From a candidate division WOR-3 bacterium (lineage in GTDB: Bacteria > Hydrothermota > UBA3072): a DNA stretch of 64,000 nt. The first letter of the stretch is position 1. Every line of letters begins with the position of its first letter. The notes beneath the pieces were generated by a model. The model searched no databases and had not been told where the DNA came from. It was given only the letters and a program-made list of their open reading frames with translations. The stretch is from assembly GCA_039804165.1 (NCBI GenBank), contig JBDRZZ010000001.1, positions 154,962-218,961 on the forward strand, in the 5' to 3' direction. Position numbers and translations under genes: made by a program. Shown piece by piece: positions 9,333 through 18,297 of this stretch.

Positions 9333-10258
9333 TAAATTTTATTTTATCAATTTCTGAGTTAATTCTTCCTTCTGGTGTTCAAATTTTTAAAGACGAAGAG
9401 TGTTCTGTTCCAAAGATTTCTGTGGGTTTTGAGCTAAGCCCAATAGCTAAAATTATTCAAGATAAGATAGATCTTTTCGAGAGAGATGGATATAATTATT
9501 ATTATCTCAAAAATCCTCAATCTATTTATAGCTTTTCTGAGTTTATTTCTTTACTTTGTAAAGGGGAAATTTTTTTTGTTGAGAAAATTGAAGAACCTAT
9601 AAATCTTCTTAGACTTGTCCTTAAGGATTTTCCTCATTGTTCTTCTCCTATTGTGAATCTATCAATAGGGATTACTGGAGATATAAATGAGGAGGAAGTT
9701 ATAGAATTGGCAAGATTAATTCCGGATTCAATTATTTCTTTACATAATTCATATTATAATTTGGAGAGAGTTTTTGGAAAACACATATATAGAGGCAAAG
9801 AAAATTTTATTGCCAATTTTTCTCCTCCCCCTTATTCAGAAGATTTCTGTTCTTTCCTGGTTTTTCTTAAAGTTATGAATAATAGAGAATTTAGAGTTAG
9901 GTTTTCTCCAGAGACCGCTCCCTCTCCTTTTTTTATTTATCTATCTATAGAGAAAGTTCCTTTTCTGACTTTATATCCCTCAGAAAAAGAAATAAAAAGG
10001 GCTGCTTTAGACTTGTTAGGTTGGGTAGTTAGTTTAACAAAAGAAGAAAGTAGAAGTAAACTTTTAGTTTTTATGGCCTCAATGGGTGTTGAAATGGACA
10101 CTTTTAAAAATTGGATTCTTGAACTTGAAAGTTTGGAAGAAGAGAAAGTTATTAATATGTGGAAGAGATATTTGATGGATGGATTTGTGGCTTGTTGTGA
10201 TTCAATTCTAATTAAAAAGCTTAAGGAAGTTTTTCCTGAAAGTGAAGTTTTAGAATGA
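9323..10258 (+). CDS. Degenerate M16-peptidase-like protein (tentative)
   Basis: 311 residues with no signal peptide. The start (ELILPSGVQIFKDEECSVPKISVGF) recalls the opening strand of M16 zinc peptidases (LxNGLxV...PxVSVGxW), and LSIGITGDINEEEVIELAR (near residue 115) recalls the M16 strand-turn-helix where the family reads VVVGDxxPEEVxxLA. The HxxEH zinc motif is absent and the protein is shorter than one M16 unit pair, so it would be catalytically dead. This is a pattern judgement from short matches. It overlaps guaA by ten bases and the VWA gene by four (ATGA), so it is firmly in this operon. Confidence 0.4.
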   Translation: MGIINFILSISELILPSGVQIFKDEECSVPKISVGFELSPIAKIIQDKIDLFERDGYNYYYLKNPQSIYSFSEFISLLCKGEIFFVEKIEEPINLLRLVLKDFPHCSSPIVNLSIGITGDINEEEVIELARLIPDSIISLHNSYYNLERVFGKHIYRGKENFIANFSPPPYSEDFCSFLVFLKVMNNREFRVRFSPETAPSPFFIYLSIEKVPFLTLYPSEKEIKRAALDLLGWVVSLTKEESRSKLLVFMASMGVEMDTFKNWILELESLEEEKVINMWKRYLMDGFVACCDSILIKKLKEVFPESEVLE

Positions 10259-11826
10259 AAATAAGGCTAACTCAATGGTTTATTTTGTTTCTTCTTTTAA
10301 TAGGAATTTTTCATCCCGTTTTTCTTTTTAAGAAAAAAGTTCCTATTTATGGGGTATTGCTATTTGATAGAAGTGAGTCAATGAAAGGTGCTAAAGATGT
10401 TGAGATTGTTTCTCAATACCCACTAAAAAAGGTTTATTTTGGGGAGGGGAGAGAGGGGACGGATATTGGAGAAGCTCTTCTTGATGTAAAAAGAAAATAT
10501 GAAGAGGCGAGGTTCATCATTCTTTACTCTGATGGTTCTAATACAAAAGGAGAAAATCCTGTTGAAGTGGCAGCAAGACTTGGGATTCCTGTTTATTTTT
10601 TAATTCCAGAGTTTGATAAAGGTGTTTCTGGATTTATTTCGGTTTATGGCCCTTCTTCTAGTACCTTTGGAGATTCTGTTAAGCTTACATTATACTATTA
10701 TAATGTTGAACCAAAAGCTTTATTAGAAATAAATTATAACGGAACGATTGAAAGAAAAGAGGTAAGAAAAGAAGGAATCTTTGATTTTTCTTTTTTCCCT
10801 TTTGTTGGGGAAAATAATATTGAGATTTTTCTTTTGAGTGGAAAAGACACTGTGGATAAGGTTAGTTGGACGGTTAAAGTTAAGGATAAGAAAAAGCTTC
10901 TAATTGTGGAAGAGGTTCCTTATTGGAACCATAAATTTATAAAGAGATATTTTGAAGATAAAACTTGGAAAGTAGAGGAAGGGAGAAATTTCAAGATAGA
11001 TAACGATAAATATGATATTATTTGTATTTTGGAAGATCCTTCTAAATATATTGAGGAAATAGAAAGGTATCTTGGGAAAGGAGGGAATGTTATTATTGTA
11101 AGTGAGGTTCCTGTAGAACTTAATTTTTTACCTGTGATTGCCGGAAATTTAAGTAAGTCTTCTGGGAAGCTTCCTGAAAGTTTTTGCATAAAACCCGGAG
11201 GAATAAAAAGGGCTTCGAAAGAGATTGAGGTGGAAGGGGAGATTGTGGGCTATAAGATGCTTTTTAAAAGAGGAATGGTTATTCAGTTTACTTATCTTGA
11301 ACTTTGGAGGCTTGCTATTTTAGGAGGTCTACAAGAGGAAAATCTTTTTAGAAAGGTAATGGATAATTTAGTGCGGGAGTTGATAGAGGAGGAACCAAAT
11401 TTTTCTTATTCTAAGAAAATACTTGAAGGGGATGATTTCATTCTCCGTTTTAATAAGCCTCTGGAAGGTGTCTATTCCTTTTTCTGGGATGGGAAGAAAA
11501 AATTGTTAGGGGGCGATTCGGTAATAGTTAAGAGTCTAAAAAGAGGAAAACACTATTTTAAAGTTGAATATGATGGTGGGGTAATGGAAGATGAGATAGA
11601 AGTTGTGGAAAGAAAGAAGGATAAAATTGGGATAGATACTTTTCTCCTCTCTGGGATAGGGAAAGTTAGTGGAGGTGGAGAATGGAAAGGGGAGGTAAAA
11701 ATGGAAGATTTTATGTTTAAAGAGAGGGAAATTTTAATAAATCTTCGTCACAACTGGTTTTTTATTTCTTTTTTAATCTTGCTTTTGTTTTTCGATTGGT
11801 TTTTGTGGCTAAAGGAAAAAAGTTAA
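10255..11826 (+). CDS. VWA-domain membrane protein
   Basis: 523 residues. A transmembrane helix (about 8-26) is followed by a von Willebrand A-like domain with the metal-site motif FDRSESM (DxSxS), GTDIGEAL and LYSDGSNTKG. The middle of the protein (about 120-210) is beta-rich. A Rossmann-like segment (KKLLIVEEVPYWNHKF to GGNVIIVSEVP) resembles the glutamine-amidotransferase-like fold found in such proteins. A second helix lies at the very end (NWFFISFLILLLFFDWFLW). Proteins with this layout occur in Bacteroidetes-type genomes near aerotolerance-like VWA genes; their role is not established. The start overlaps the previous stop (ATGA). Confidence 0.65.
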   Translation: MKIRLTQWFILFLLLIGIFHPVFLFKKKVPIYGVLLFDRSESMKGAKDVEIVSQYPLKKVYFGEGREGTDIGEALLDVKRKYEEARFIILYSDGSNTKGENPVEVAARLGIPVYFLIPEFDKGVSGFISVYGPSSSTFGDSVKLTLYYYNVEPKALLEINYNGTIERKEVRKEGIFDFSFFPFVGENNIEIFLLSGKDTVDKVSWTVKVKDKKKLLIVEEVPYWNHKFIKRYFEDKTWKVEEGRNFKIDNDKYDIICILEDPSKYIEEIERYLGKGGNVIIVSEVPVELNFLPVIAGNLSKSSGKLPESFCIKPGGIKRASKEIEVEGEIVGYKMLFKRGMVIQFTYLELWRLAILGGLQEENLFRKVMDNLVRELIEEEPNFSYSKKILEGDDFILRFNKPLEGVYSFFWDGKKKLLGGDSVIVKSLKRGKHYFKVEYDGGVMEDEIEVVERKKDKIGIDTFLLSGIGKVSGGGEWKGEVKMEDFMFKEREILINLRHNWFFISFLILLLFFDWFLWLKEKS

Positions 11827-11839
11827 AAGGAGGATTATT

Positions 11840-12244
11840 TTGCATGAATGGGCTTTAGCAGAAGCTATTGTAAATACTGTTTTAAGATACAAAGAAGAAA
11901 ATAGGCTTTTAAAAGTTAATAAGGTTCTTGTTAAGCTTGGAAGTTTACAAGAGATAGAGAAGGAAGTTTTAATTTCCGCATTAGAAGAATTTTTAAAGAT
12001 GAAAAAATTAAAAGTGCAATTTATAATAGAGGAAGAGGAAGCTTCTTTTAAATGTAGAATTTGTGGAGAAAAATGGAATTTCAGGGGAAGTCCCTTAAAT
12101 GAGAGTGAGAGAGAGAGAGTTCATTTTATTCCAGAATTGATTAAAATTTATTGTAAGTGCCCTTCCTGTGGGAGCTCTGATTTTGAGGTTTTAAAAGGAA
12201 GAGGAGTTTGGATTGAGTGGATAAAAGGAGAAAGTCTACCTTAA
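11840..12244 (+). CDS. hypA: HypA nickel-insertion metallochaperone
   Basis: 134 residues. HypA delivers nickel during [NiFe]-hydrogenase (or urease) maturation. The start codon is TTG at 11840, because HypA must begin Met-His-Glu: the frame then reads MHEWALAEAI, where His2 is the nickel ligand, and AAGGAGG lies six bases upstream. An ATG at 11843 is out of frame. The zinc site is visible as CRICG and CPSCG. It lies 13 bases after the VWA gene and 12 before an Mrp-type ATPase. No hydrogenase subunit or other hyp gene is in the window. Confidence 0.9.
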   Translation: MHEWALAEAIVNTVLRYKEENRLLKVNKVLVKLGSLQEIEKEVLISALEEFLKMKKLKVQFIIEEEEASFKCRICGEKWNFRGSPLNESERERVHFIPELIKIYCKCPSCGSSDFEVLKGRGVWIEWIKGESLP

Positions 12245-12256
12245 AAATTTATTTTT

Positions 12257-13006
12257 ATGGATCCAAGATTTAATATTATTGATGAGAGACTTAAAGAAGT
12301 AAAAAGAATAATTGGTATTACAGGAGGAAAGGGAGGTGTTGGGAAGAGTTCGGTTGCTTCTCTTATGGCTCTTCTTTTTAAAGATCTTGGAAAAGAAGTT
12401 GGGCTTTTAGATCTGGATTTTAGTAGTCCAGCTCTTCACATAATTCTTGGATTTGAAGACGTTTTCCCTAAGGAAGAGAAAGGAATTATTCCACCCATTG
12501 TAAAAGGAATTAAATTTATGTCTATTGTTTATTTTGTAGGAGATAACCCTTTACCTCTTAGAGGGGAAGATTTCTCCAATGTTTTAATTGAACTTATGGC
12601 AATAACAAGATGGGAGAAGCTTGATTATCTTTTTATTGATATGCCTCCTGGAATTGGAGACTTAATGTTAGATGTTATTAGGGTGATAAAAAATATAGAA
12701 TTTGTTATGGTTGGGAATCAGTCTAAGTTGAGTTTTGAAACTTTGAGGAAAGTTCTATTAGTATGTGAGAAGCTAAGTAAAAAGGTAATTGGATTAATTG
12801 AAAATATAAATCTTCCGAAAGTAAGTTATGAAGAAAACAAATTGAATTTACTTAAAATACCCTTTTTGGGAAGAATAAATTTTGATAAAGAATATGAAGA
12901 ATGTTTTGGCGATCCCGAAAAACTTCTAAGTACAAATTTTGCAAAGGATTTGAGAAAGATAATTAATATGAGTTTATTGAAAAATTCTTCAAAACTGGGG
13001 ATATAG
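12257..13006 (+). CDS. Mrp/MinD-type ATPase, candidate HypB-AT partner of HypA
   Basis: 249 residues. The deviant Walker A is GGKGGVGKSS (Lys30) and the Mrp signature is IDMPPGIGD; the fold is SIMIBI-class. Ordinary Mrp proteins carry Fe-S clusters, but the CxxC expected near the C-terminus is absent: only Cys at CEKLS and ECFGD are present. Directly following hypA, it matches the arrangement in Thermococcales, where an Mrp/MinD-type ATPase (HypB-AT) replaces the GTPase HypB and loads nickel onto HypA. That function is inferred from context. No Shine-Dalgarno is visible, so translation may depend on coupling with hypA. Confidence 0.7.
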   Translation: MDPRFNIIDERLKEVKRIIGITGGKGGVGKSSVASLMALLFKDLGKEVGLLDLDFSSPALHIILGFEDVFPKEEKGIIPPIVKGIKFMSIVYFVGDNPLPLRGEDFSNVLIELMAITRWEKLDYLFIDMPPGIGDLMLDVIRVIKNIEFVMVGNQSKLSFETLRKVLLVCEKLSKKVIGLIENINLPKVSYEENKLNLLKIPFLGRINFDKEYEECFGDPEKLLSTNFAKDLRKIINMSLLKNSSKLGI

Positions 13007-13197
13007 AGAATCTCGTAAAAGAGCTTTTAGGAAATAACCTTTATTATTGAATGGGATAAAAATCCAGCCTTTTTGACTTTTGATGTAGAATTTTTGGGTG
13101 GACAACTATTCCTTTGCACTTGACAAAAATATAAAATATGATACTTTCAAACAAATATATTTTTAAAGGGCGCTTTTCGGACCTAAAAGGAGGAAAA

Positions 13198-14730
13198 ATG
13201 CCTGATAAAGTTTATGTTTTTGATACAACCCTTAGAGATGGTGAGCAGGCCCCAGGGTTTAGTATGAATGTAGATGAGAAAATAAAAATGGCTCTCCACC
13301 TTCAAAAATTAAATGTAGATTGTGTGGAAGCAGGTTTTGCAATTGCTTCAGAAGGAGATTTTGAAGCGATTACAGAAATTTCGAAAATTTTGAAGGGTCC
13401 GGAAGTAGCCAGTCTGGCTAGGGTAAAAGAAGTAGACATTGATCGCGCTTGGGAGGCTTTAAAATACGCTAAAAGACCCCGTATTCATGTGTTTATAGCA
13501 ACATCTCCTATTCATATGAAGTATAAGTTAAAAATGGAGCCTGAGGAAGTTCTTGAAGCAGCTGTAAAAGGTGTTGAATATGCAAAGAAATACACAGATA
13601 ATGTTGAGTTTTCTGCAGAAGATGCAACAAGATCAGAGCCAAAATTTCTTGCAGAAATTTGTAGGGCTGTGATAAGGGCAGGGGCAAGATATATAAATAT
13701 TCCTGATACTGTTGGATATACAACTCCAGATGAGTTTGCCAATTTGATTTCTTTTCTTAAAGATGAGATAAAGAATGAGGCAGTTATAAGTGTTCATTGC
13801 CATAATGATCTTGGGCTTGCTGTAGCGAATTCTATTGCAGCTGTGAGAAGAGGGGCAAGACAAGTTGAATGCACAATTAATGGGATTGGAGAAAGAGCAG
13901 GAAATGCTTCTATGGAAGAGATTGTAATGATAATTAAAACAAGAAAAGATATTTTTGATGTTAAAACAGATATAAACACAAAGCAAATTTATCCTGCAAG
14001 TAGAGCACTTTCTTTAATTACAGGCATTCAGGTTCAGCCTAACAAAGCTATTGTTGGGCGAAATGCTTTTGCCCATGAGGCAGGTATTCACCAGGATGGA
14101 GTCCTTAAAGAAAGAAGCACATATGAGATAATAAAGCCTGAGGATATTGGACTTCCTTCGAATAATTTAGTTCTTGGAAAGCACTCAGGTAGACACGCTT
14201 TTAGGAAAAAATTAGAAGAGCTTGGGTATCAATATTCCGATGAGAAAATAGACGAACTCTTTAAAAGATTTAAGGATCTTGCTGATAGTAAGAAGGAAAT
14301 ATATGATGAAGATATTGAAATGCTTGCAGCTTCTGAGCTTTTTGTAAAGAAGGAAAAATATAAACTTATTTCGGTTAGTTTTTATGGGGGAACAAATATT
14401 ATTCCTTCTGCTACTGTGGAACTTGAGGTGGAAGGAAAGTGTTTTAAGGAAACCGGTTCTGGAGATGGTCCTGTTGATGCGGTCTATAATGCTATTCGTA
14501 AGATCGTTCGTGATAAGGTTACTCTTAAGCAATTTAGTGTTAGTGCAATAACTGGAGGTTCAGATGCTCAAGGAGAAGTTACTGTTCGTATTGAAGAAAA
14601 AGGGATTGATTCTGTAGGAAGAGCTGCGAAAACTGATATTGTTATTGCAAGTGCTGAGGCTTTTGTTAATGCTTTGAACCGTCTTGAGATAAAAAAGAAA
14701 ATGAGAGAAAAAGAAGGAGAGGGAGTTTAA
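13198..14730 (+). CDS. leuA: 2-isopropylmalate synthase
   Basis: 510 residues. It condenses acetyl-CoA with 2-oxoisovalerate, the first step of leucine synthesis. [16 protein letters not shown] is the HMGL-like signature with the metal Asp; HCHNDLG provides metal histidines; GIGERAGNA is the second signature. The C-terminal regulatory domain (about 385-505, with [15 protein letters not shown]) indicates leucine feedback. The frame is open from 13138, but the start at 13198 is chosen because AAAGGAGGAAAA lies just before it and the product starts like the family. It heads leuA-leuC-leuD-ilvD. Citramalate synthase is the alternative within the superfamily. Confidence 0.9.
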   Translation: MPDKVYVFDTTLRDGEQAPGFSMNVDEKIKMALHLQKLNVDCVEAGFAIASEGDFEAITEISKILKGPEVASLARVKEVDIDRAWEALKYAKRPRIHVFIATSPIHMKYKLKMEPEEVLEAAVKGVEYAKKYTDNVEFSAEDATRSEPKFLAEICRAVIRAGARYINIPDTVGYTTPDEFANLISFLKDEIKNEAVISVHCHNDLGLAVANSIAAVRRGARQVECTINGIGERAGNASMEEIVMIIKTRKDIFDVKTDINTKQIYPASRALSLITGIQVQPNKAIVGRNAFAHEAGIHQDGVLKERSTYEIIKPEDIGLPSNNLVLGKHSGRHAFRKKLEELGYQYSDEKIDELFKRFKDLADSKKEIYDEDIEMLAASELFVKKEKYKLISVSFYGGTNIIPSATVELEVEGKCFKETGSGDGPVDAVYNAIRKIVRDKVTLKQFSVSAITGGSDAQGEVTVRIEEKGIDSVGRAAKTDIVIASAEAFVNALNRLEIKKKMREKEGEGV

Positions 14731-14733
14731 TTT

Positions 14734-15993
14734 ATGGGGCACACAATAACGGAGAAAATTCTTGCTGCACATGCTGGTTTGGAAGAAGTTAATCCTGGAG
14801 ACCACATTTTTGCTTCCGTTGATTTTATGGTGGCAAATGATATTACTGCTCCATTAACAATTGATATTATAGAGAAGATAGAAACAAAAAAAATAAAAAA
14901 TGATAAAATTGCTCTTACTCCAGATCATTTTACGCCTAATAAGGATATAAAATCTGCGGAAAATGTGAAAAAACTTAGGGAGTTTTCGAGAAAGTGGGGG
15001 GTTAAATATTTCTTCGAAACAGGTAGATGTGGAGTTGAACATTGTCTACTTCCTGAGTTAGGTCTTGTTGTCCCTGGAGATCTTGTAATAGGAGCTGATA
15101 GCCATACTTGCACATATGGAGCTCTTGGATGTTTTGCAACTGGTGTTGGTAGCACTGATCTTGCAGGAGCGCTTTTGACAGGGAAAATCTGGCTTAGAGT
15201 TCCTGAGACAATTAAAATTGAATATACGGGAAAGTTGAAAAAATGGGTTTATGGTAAGGATTTAATTCTTATGACACTAAAAGAGCTTGGAAATATTTCT
15301 GGAATATATAAAGCTTTGGAGTTTGGGGGTGAGGTAGTTTCATCTCTGAGCATATATCAGAGACTCACAATGAGTAATATGGCAGTAGAAGCAGGAGCGA
15401 AAAATGGAATATTTATTCCGGATGAAGTGGTTGAGGAATATGTAAAAGGAAGAGCAAAAAGGGAATATAAGTTCTATAAAAGTGATCCTCAAGCTAAGTA
15501 TTCGGAGATAAAAAATTTTGATGTTTCCGAACTTGAACCTCAAGTTGCTTTACCTCATCTTCCTTCTAATGCAGAAAGTGTTTTAAATATAGGGAAGATA
15601 GAAATTGATCAAGTATTTATTGGTTCTTGCACAAATGGTTGGTATGAGGATCTTGAAATAGCTGCTAAGATTCTGAGAGGTAAAAAAGTTGCTCCCTCTG
15701 TTAGGTTGATAATAGCACCTCCAACACCCGATATTTATCTTAAAGCTCTTAAGAATGGATTACTTGAAATTTTTGCCGAAGCTGAAGCGGTAATTGGTCC
15801 CCCAACTTGTGGACCTTGTCTTGGAGGTCACTTTGGAGTTCTTGCTGAAGGTGAAAGAGCTCTCGCAACCACAAATCGTAATTTTGTGGGAAGGATGGGT
15901 CATTATAAAAGTGAAGTTTATCTTTCCAACCCCGCAGTTGCAGCAGCTTCTGCAATTGCAGGAAGAATTGTTCATCCTGAAGAGGTTGTATAA
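14734..15993 (+). CDS. leuC: 3-isopropylmalate dehydratase large subunit
   Basis: 419 residues, matching the shorter (archaeal/thermophile) type of LeuC rather than the 466-residue enterobacterial form. With LeuD it isomerises 2- to 3-isopropylmalate. Motifs for the [4Fe-4S] cluster are GSCTNG and CGPCLGGHFG; GADSHTCTYGALG is the aconitase-family signature. It starts three bases after leuA and its stop shares one base with the leuD start. The short form is also used for homoaconitase, but the leuA and ilvD neighbours favour leucine synthesis. Confidence 0.9.
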   Translation: MGHTITEKILAAHAGLEEVNPGDHIFASVDFMVANDITAPLTIDIIEKIETKKIKNDKIALTPDHFTPNKDIKSAENVKKLREFSRKWGVKYFFETGRCGVEHCLLPELGLVVPGDLVIGADSHTCTYGALGCFATGVGSTDLAGALLTGKIWLRVPETIKIEYTGKLKKWVYGKDLILMTLKELGNISGIYKALEFGGEVVSSLSIYQRLTMSNMAVEAGAKNGIFIPDEVVEEYVKGRAKREYKFYKSDPQAKYSEIKNFDVSELEPQVALPHLPSNAESVLNIGKIEIDQVFIGSCTNGWYEDLEIAAKILRGKKVAPSVRLIIAPPTPDIYLKALKNGLLEIFAEAEAVIGPPTCGPCLGGHFGVLAEGERALATTNRNFVGRMGHYKSEVYLSNPAVAAASAIAGRIVHPEEVV

Positions 15994-16517
15994 TGAATAG
16001 AATAAAAGGCAAAGTCTGGAAATTTGGAGATAATATAGATACTGATGTTATAATTCCAGCTCGTTATCTTAATATCACAAATCCAGAAGAGCTTGCGACA
16101 CACATTTTTGAGCCTCTTAAAGGGGAGAACTTTAATAAGGTGATCGCAAAGGGAGATATAATAGTGGGAGGAGATAATTTTGGTTGTGGTTCTTCAAGGG
16201 AACATGCTCCTATTGCTATAAAGGAAAGCGGGATTTCGTGTATTATAGCTAAAACATTTGCGAGAATTTTCTATAGGAATTCTTTTAATATAGGGTTGCC
16301 TCTTATAATTCATCCTGAAGCTTCCCAGGAAATCCAAGAAGGAGAAGAATTAGAGATTTCTTTTGAAGAAGGAAAAATTCTCAATAAGTCTCAAGGGAGA
16401 GAATACTCTTTTCCACCATTTGGGGATATGATTTTAGAACTTATAAAATGTAACGGATTAATTCCGTATATTTTAAAGAATTATCCTGAAATTAAAAGAG
16501 ATTGGAGGGAAAGTTGA
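15993..16517 (+). CDS. leuD: 3-isopropylmalate dehydratase small subunit
   Basis: 174 residues, the short type that pairs with short LeuC. It forms the swivelling aconitase domain closing the active site. Signatures are [17 protein letters not shown] at the start and [14 protein letters not shown], which holds the substrate-binding serine and arginine. The ATG shares its first base with the leuC stop (TAATG). The stop overlaps the likely TTG start of ilvD. The extension [15 protein letters not shown] is slightly longer than usual. Confidence 0.93.
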   Translation: MNRIKGKVWKFGDNIDTDVIIPARYLNITNPEELATHIFEPLKGENFNKVIAKGDIIVGGDNFGCGSSREHAPIAIKESGISCIIAKTFARIFYRNSFNIGLPLIIHPEASQEIQEGEELEISFEEGKILNKSQGREYSFPPFGDMILELIKCNGLIPYILKNYPEIKRDWRES

Positions 16518-18166
16518 GAAGTGATGCAATAAAAAAAGGTATTGAGAGAGCTCCTGCAAGAGCTCTTCTTTATGGATGTGGATTTGATCCTAAGGATATA
16601 GATAAACCTTTTATTGGAGTCATTTCTTCTCTTACTAATATAATTCCGGGGCATATCCATTTGAGGGATATTCAAGAAGCTGTTATAAATGGTATTTATG
16701 CAGGGGGTGGAGTTCCTTTTTATTGTTCTGTTCCTGGAATTTGTGATGGAATTGCAATGGGGCATAGTGGAATGAGTTACAGCTTACCTTCAAGAGAGTT
16801 AATAGCTGATTTTGTTGAGACTTTCATAAATGCTCATCAGCTTGACGGTATTGTCCTTATTACTAATTGTGATAAAATTACTCCAGGTATGATAATGGGT
16901 GCTGCAAGACTTAAATTACCAACAATAGTTGTAACAGGTGGTCCTATGTTAAGTGGAAGATATAAAATGAGGAAACTTTCTCTTGTTCGCAATACTTTTG
17001 AAGCAGTTGGTGCTTATAAAGCAGGTAAGATCACTCAAGAGGAACTGTTTGCTCTTGAGAAAGAAGCTTGTCCTGGAGCAGGATCCTGTCAAGGCTTATA
17101 TACTGCAAATACAATGGCTTGTCTCACCGAGGCTATGGGTCTTTCTTTACCTGGTTGTGCCACAGCTTTAGCTGTTTCTGCTGAGAAAAGGAGAATAGCT
17201 TATCGCTCTGGAGAAAGGATTGTTGATTTAGTTAAGAATAATGTCACTATTGATAAAATTTTAACAAGAAAGTCTATAGAGAATGGGATCAAAGTAGATA
17301 TGGCTTTAGGAGGTTCTACAAATACAGTTTTGCATATTCCTGCTATTGCATACGAAGTGGGTATAGATTTGCCATTAGAAGTTTTTGATGAGATAAGTAA
17401 AGATACACCAAATATAGTTAAGATTGAACCAGCAGGAGATTATTATATGGAGGACTTAAATTATGCTGGAGGGATTCCTGCCGTTCTCAAAGTCCTTAAA
17501 TCGAAGATAAATGATTGTATCACTGTTAGTGGACTTACCACAAAGGAAATAGCAGAGAATGCTGAGGTTTATGATAGTAATATAATTAGGTCAATTGATA
17601 ATGCTTATGGTCAAGAAGGTGGGATTGCAATTTTAAGGGGTAATCTTGCTCCTGGAGGAGCTGTTGTAAAACAATCCGCTGTAGATGAGTCTATGAGATG
17701 TTTTACTGGGAGAGCAAGAGTTTTTAATTCTGAGGAAGAGGCAATCGAAGCTATTTTAAATAGGAAAATTAGAGAGGGTGATGTTGTTGTAATTAGATAC
17801 GAAGGTCCAAGAGGTGGACCTGGAATGAGAGAAATGTTAAATCCTACTTCTGCAATTGCCGGTATGGGTCTTGAAAAGTCAGTTGCTCTTATAACTGATG
17901 GAAGATTTTCAGGAGGGACAAGAGGTCCTGCTGTTGGACATATTTCTCCTGAAGCTGCTCTCGGAGGCCCAATTGGACTTCTTAAGGAAGGGGATGAGAT
18001 AAAGATTGATATTCCTAACAGAAGGATTGATGTTTTAGTGGAAGATGCTGAACTTGAGAAGAGGAGAAAAAAATTTAAGCCTTTGAAAAAACCTCTTTCC
18101 CGTGGATACCTTGAGAGATATTCCAAGATGGTTAAATCTGCTGGAGAGGGTGCAGTTTTTGAATAA
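16514..18166 (+). CDS. ilvD: Dihydroxy-acid dehydratase
   Basis: About 550 residues. It dehydrates dihydroxy acids to 2-oxo acids in valine, isoleucine and leucine synthesis. The Fe-S cluster motifs are NCDKITPG and [15 protein letters not shown] and RFSGGTRG also match. The start is taken as TTG at 16514 rather than TTG at 16502: GGAGG at 16504-16508 lies five bases before 16514, and the product then begins [14 protein letters not shown], as the family does. The TTG overlaps the leuD stop (TTGA). It closes the leu-ilv operon; ilvC and ilvBN are not in the window. Confidence 0.93.
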   Translation: MRSDAIKKGIERAPARALLYGCGFDPKDIDKPFIGVISSLTNIIPGHIHLRDIQEAVINGIYAGGGVPFYCSVPGICDGIAMGHSGMSYSLPSRELIADFVETFINAHQLDGIVLITNCDKITPGMIMGAARLKLPTIVVTGGPMLSGRYKMRKLSLVRNTFEAVGAYKAGKITQEELFALEKEACPGAGSCQGLYTANTMACLTEAMGLSLPGCATALAVSAEKRRIAYRSGERIVDLVKNNVTIDKILTRKSIENGIKVDMALGGSTNTVLHIPAIAYEVGIDLPLEVFDEISKDTPNIVKIEPAGDYYMEDLNYAGGIPAVLKVLKSKINDCITVSGLTTKEIAENAEVYDSNIIRSIDNAYGQEGGIAILRGNLAPGGAVVKQSAVDESMRCFTGRARVFNSEEEAIEAILNRKIREGDVVVIRYEGPRGGPGMREMLNPTSAIAGMGLEKSVALITDGRFSGGTRGPAVGHISPEAALGGPIGLLKEGDEIKIDIPNRRIDVLVEDAELEKRRKKFKPLKKPLSRGYLERYSKMVKSAGEGAVFE

Positions 18167-18297
18167 AAATAATTCATAAAAAATACCCCTTGCATTTCTT
18201 TAAAGTGTGTATATTTTGTGGGCGTTAAAAATAAGATTGTCTTTTAATTTAATGTAAATTAATTTGTTTTTCCAAAGCAAAAAAGGAGGAAAATGAG

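Noticed and set aside
13015-13028. Short inverted repeat TAAAAG/CTTTTA after the Mrp gene as terminator
   Set aside because: Stem of 6 bp with a 2-base loop and no T-tract.
13120-13145. TTGACA before leuA as a promoter
   Set aside because: No -10 box at 16-18 bases; GATACT is 14 bases away. Kept as unproven.
18190-18215. TTGCAT and TATATT before ppdK as a promoter
   Set aside because: The spacer is only 14 bases and no better pair was seen.
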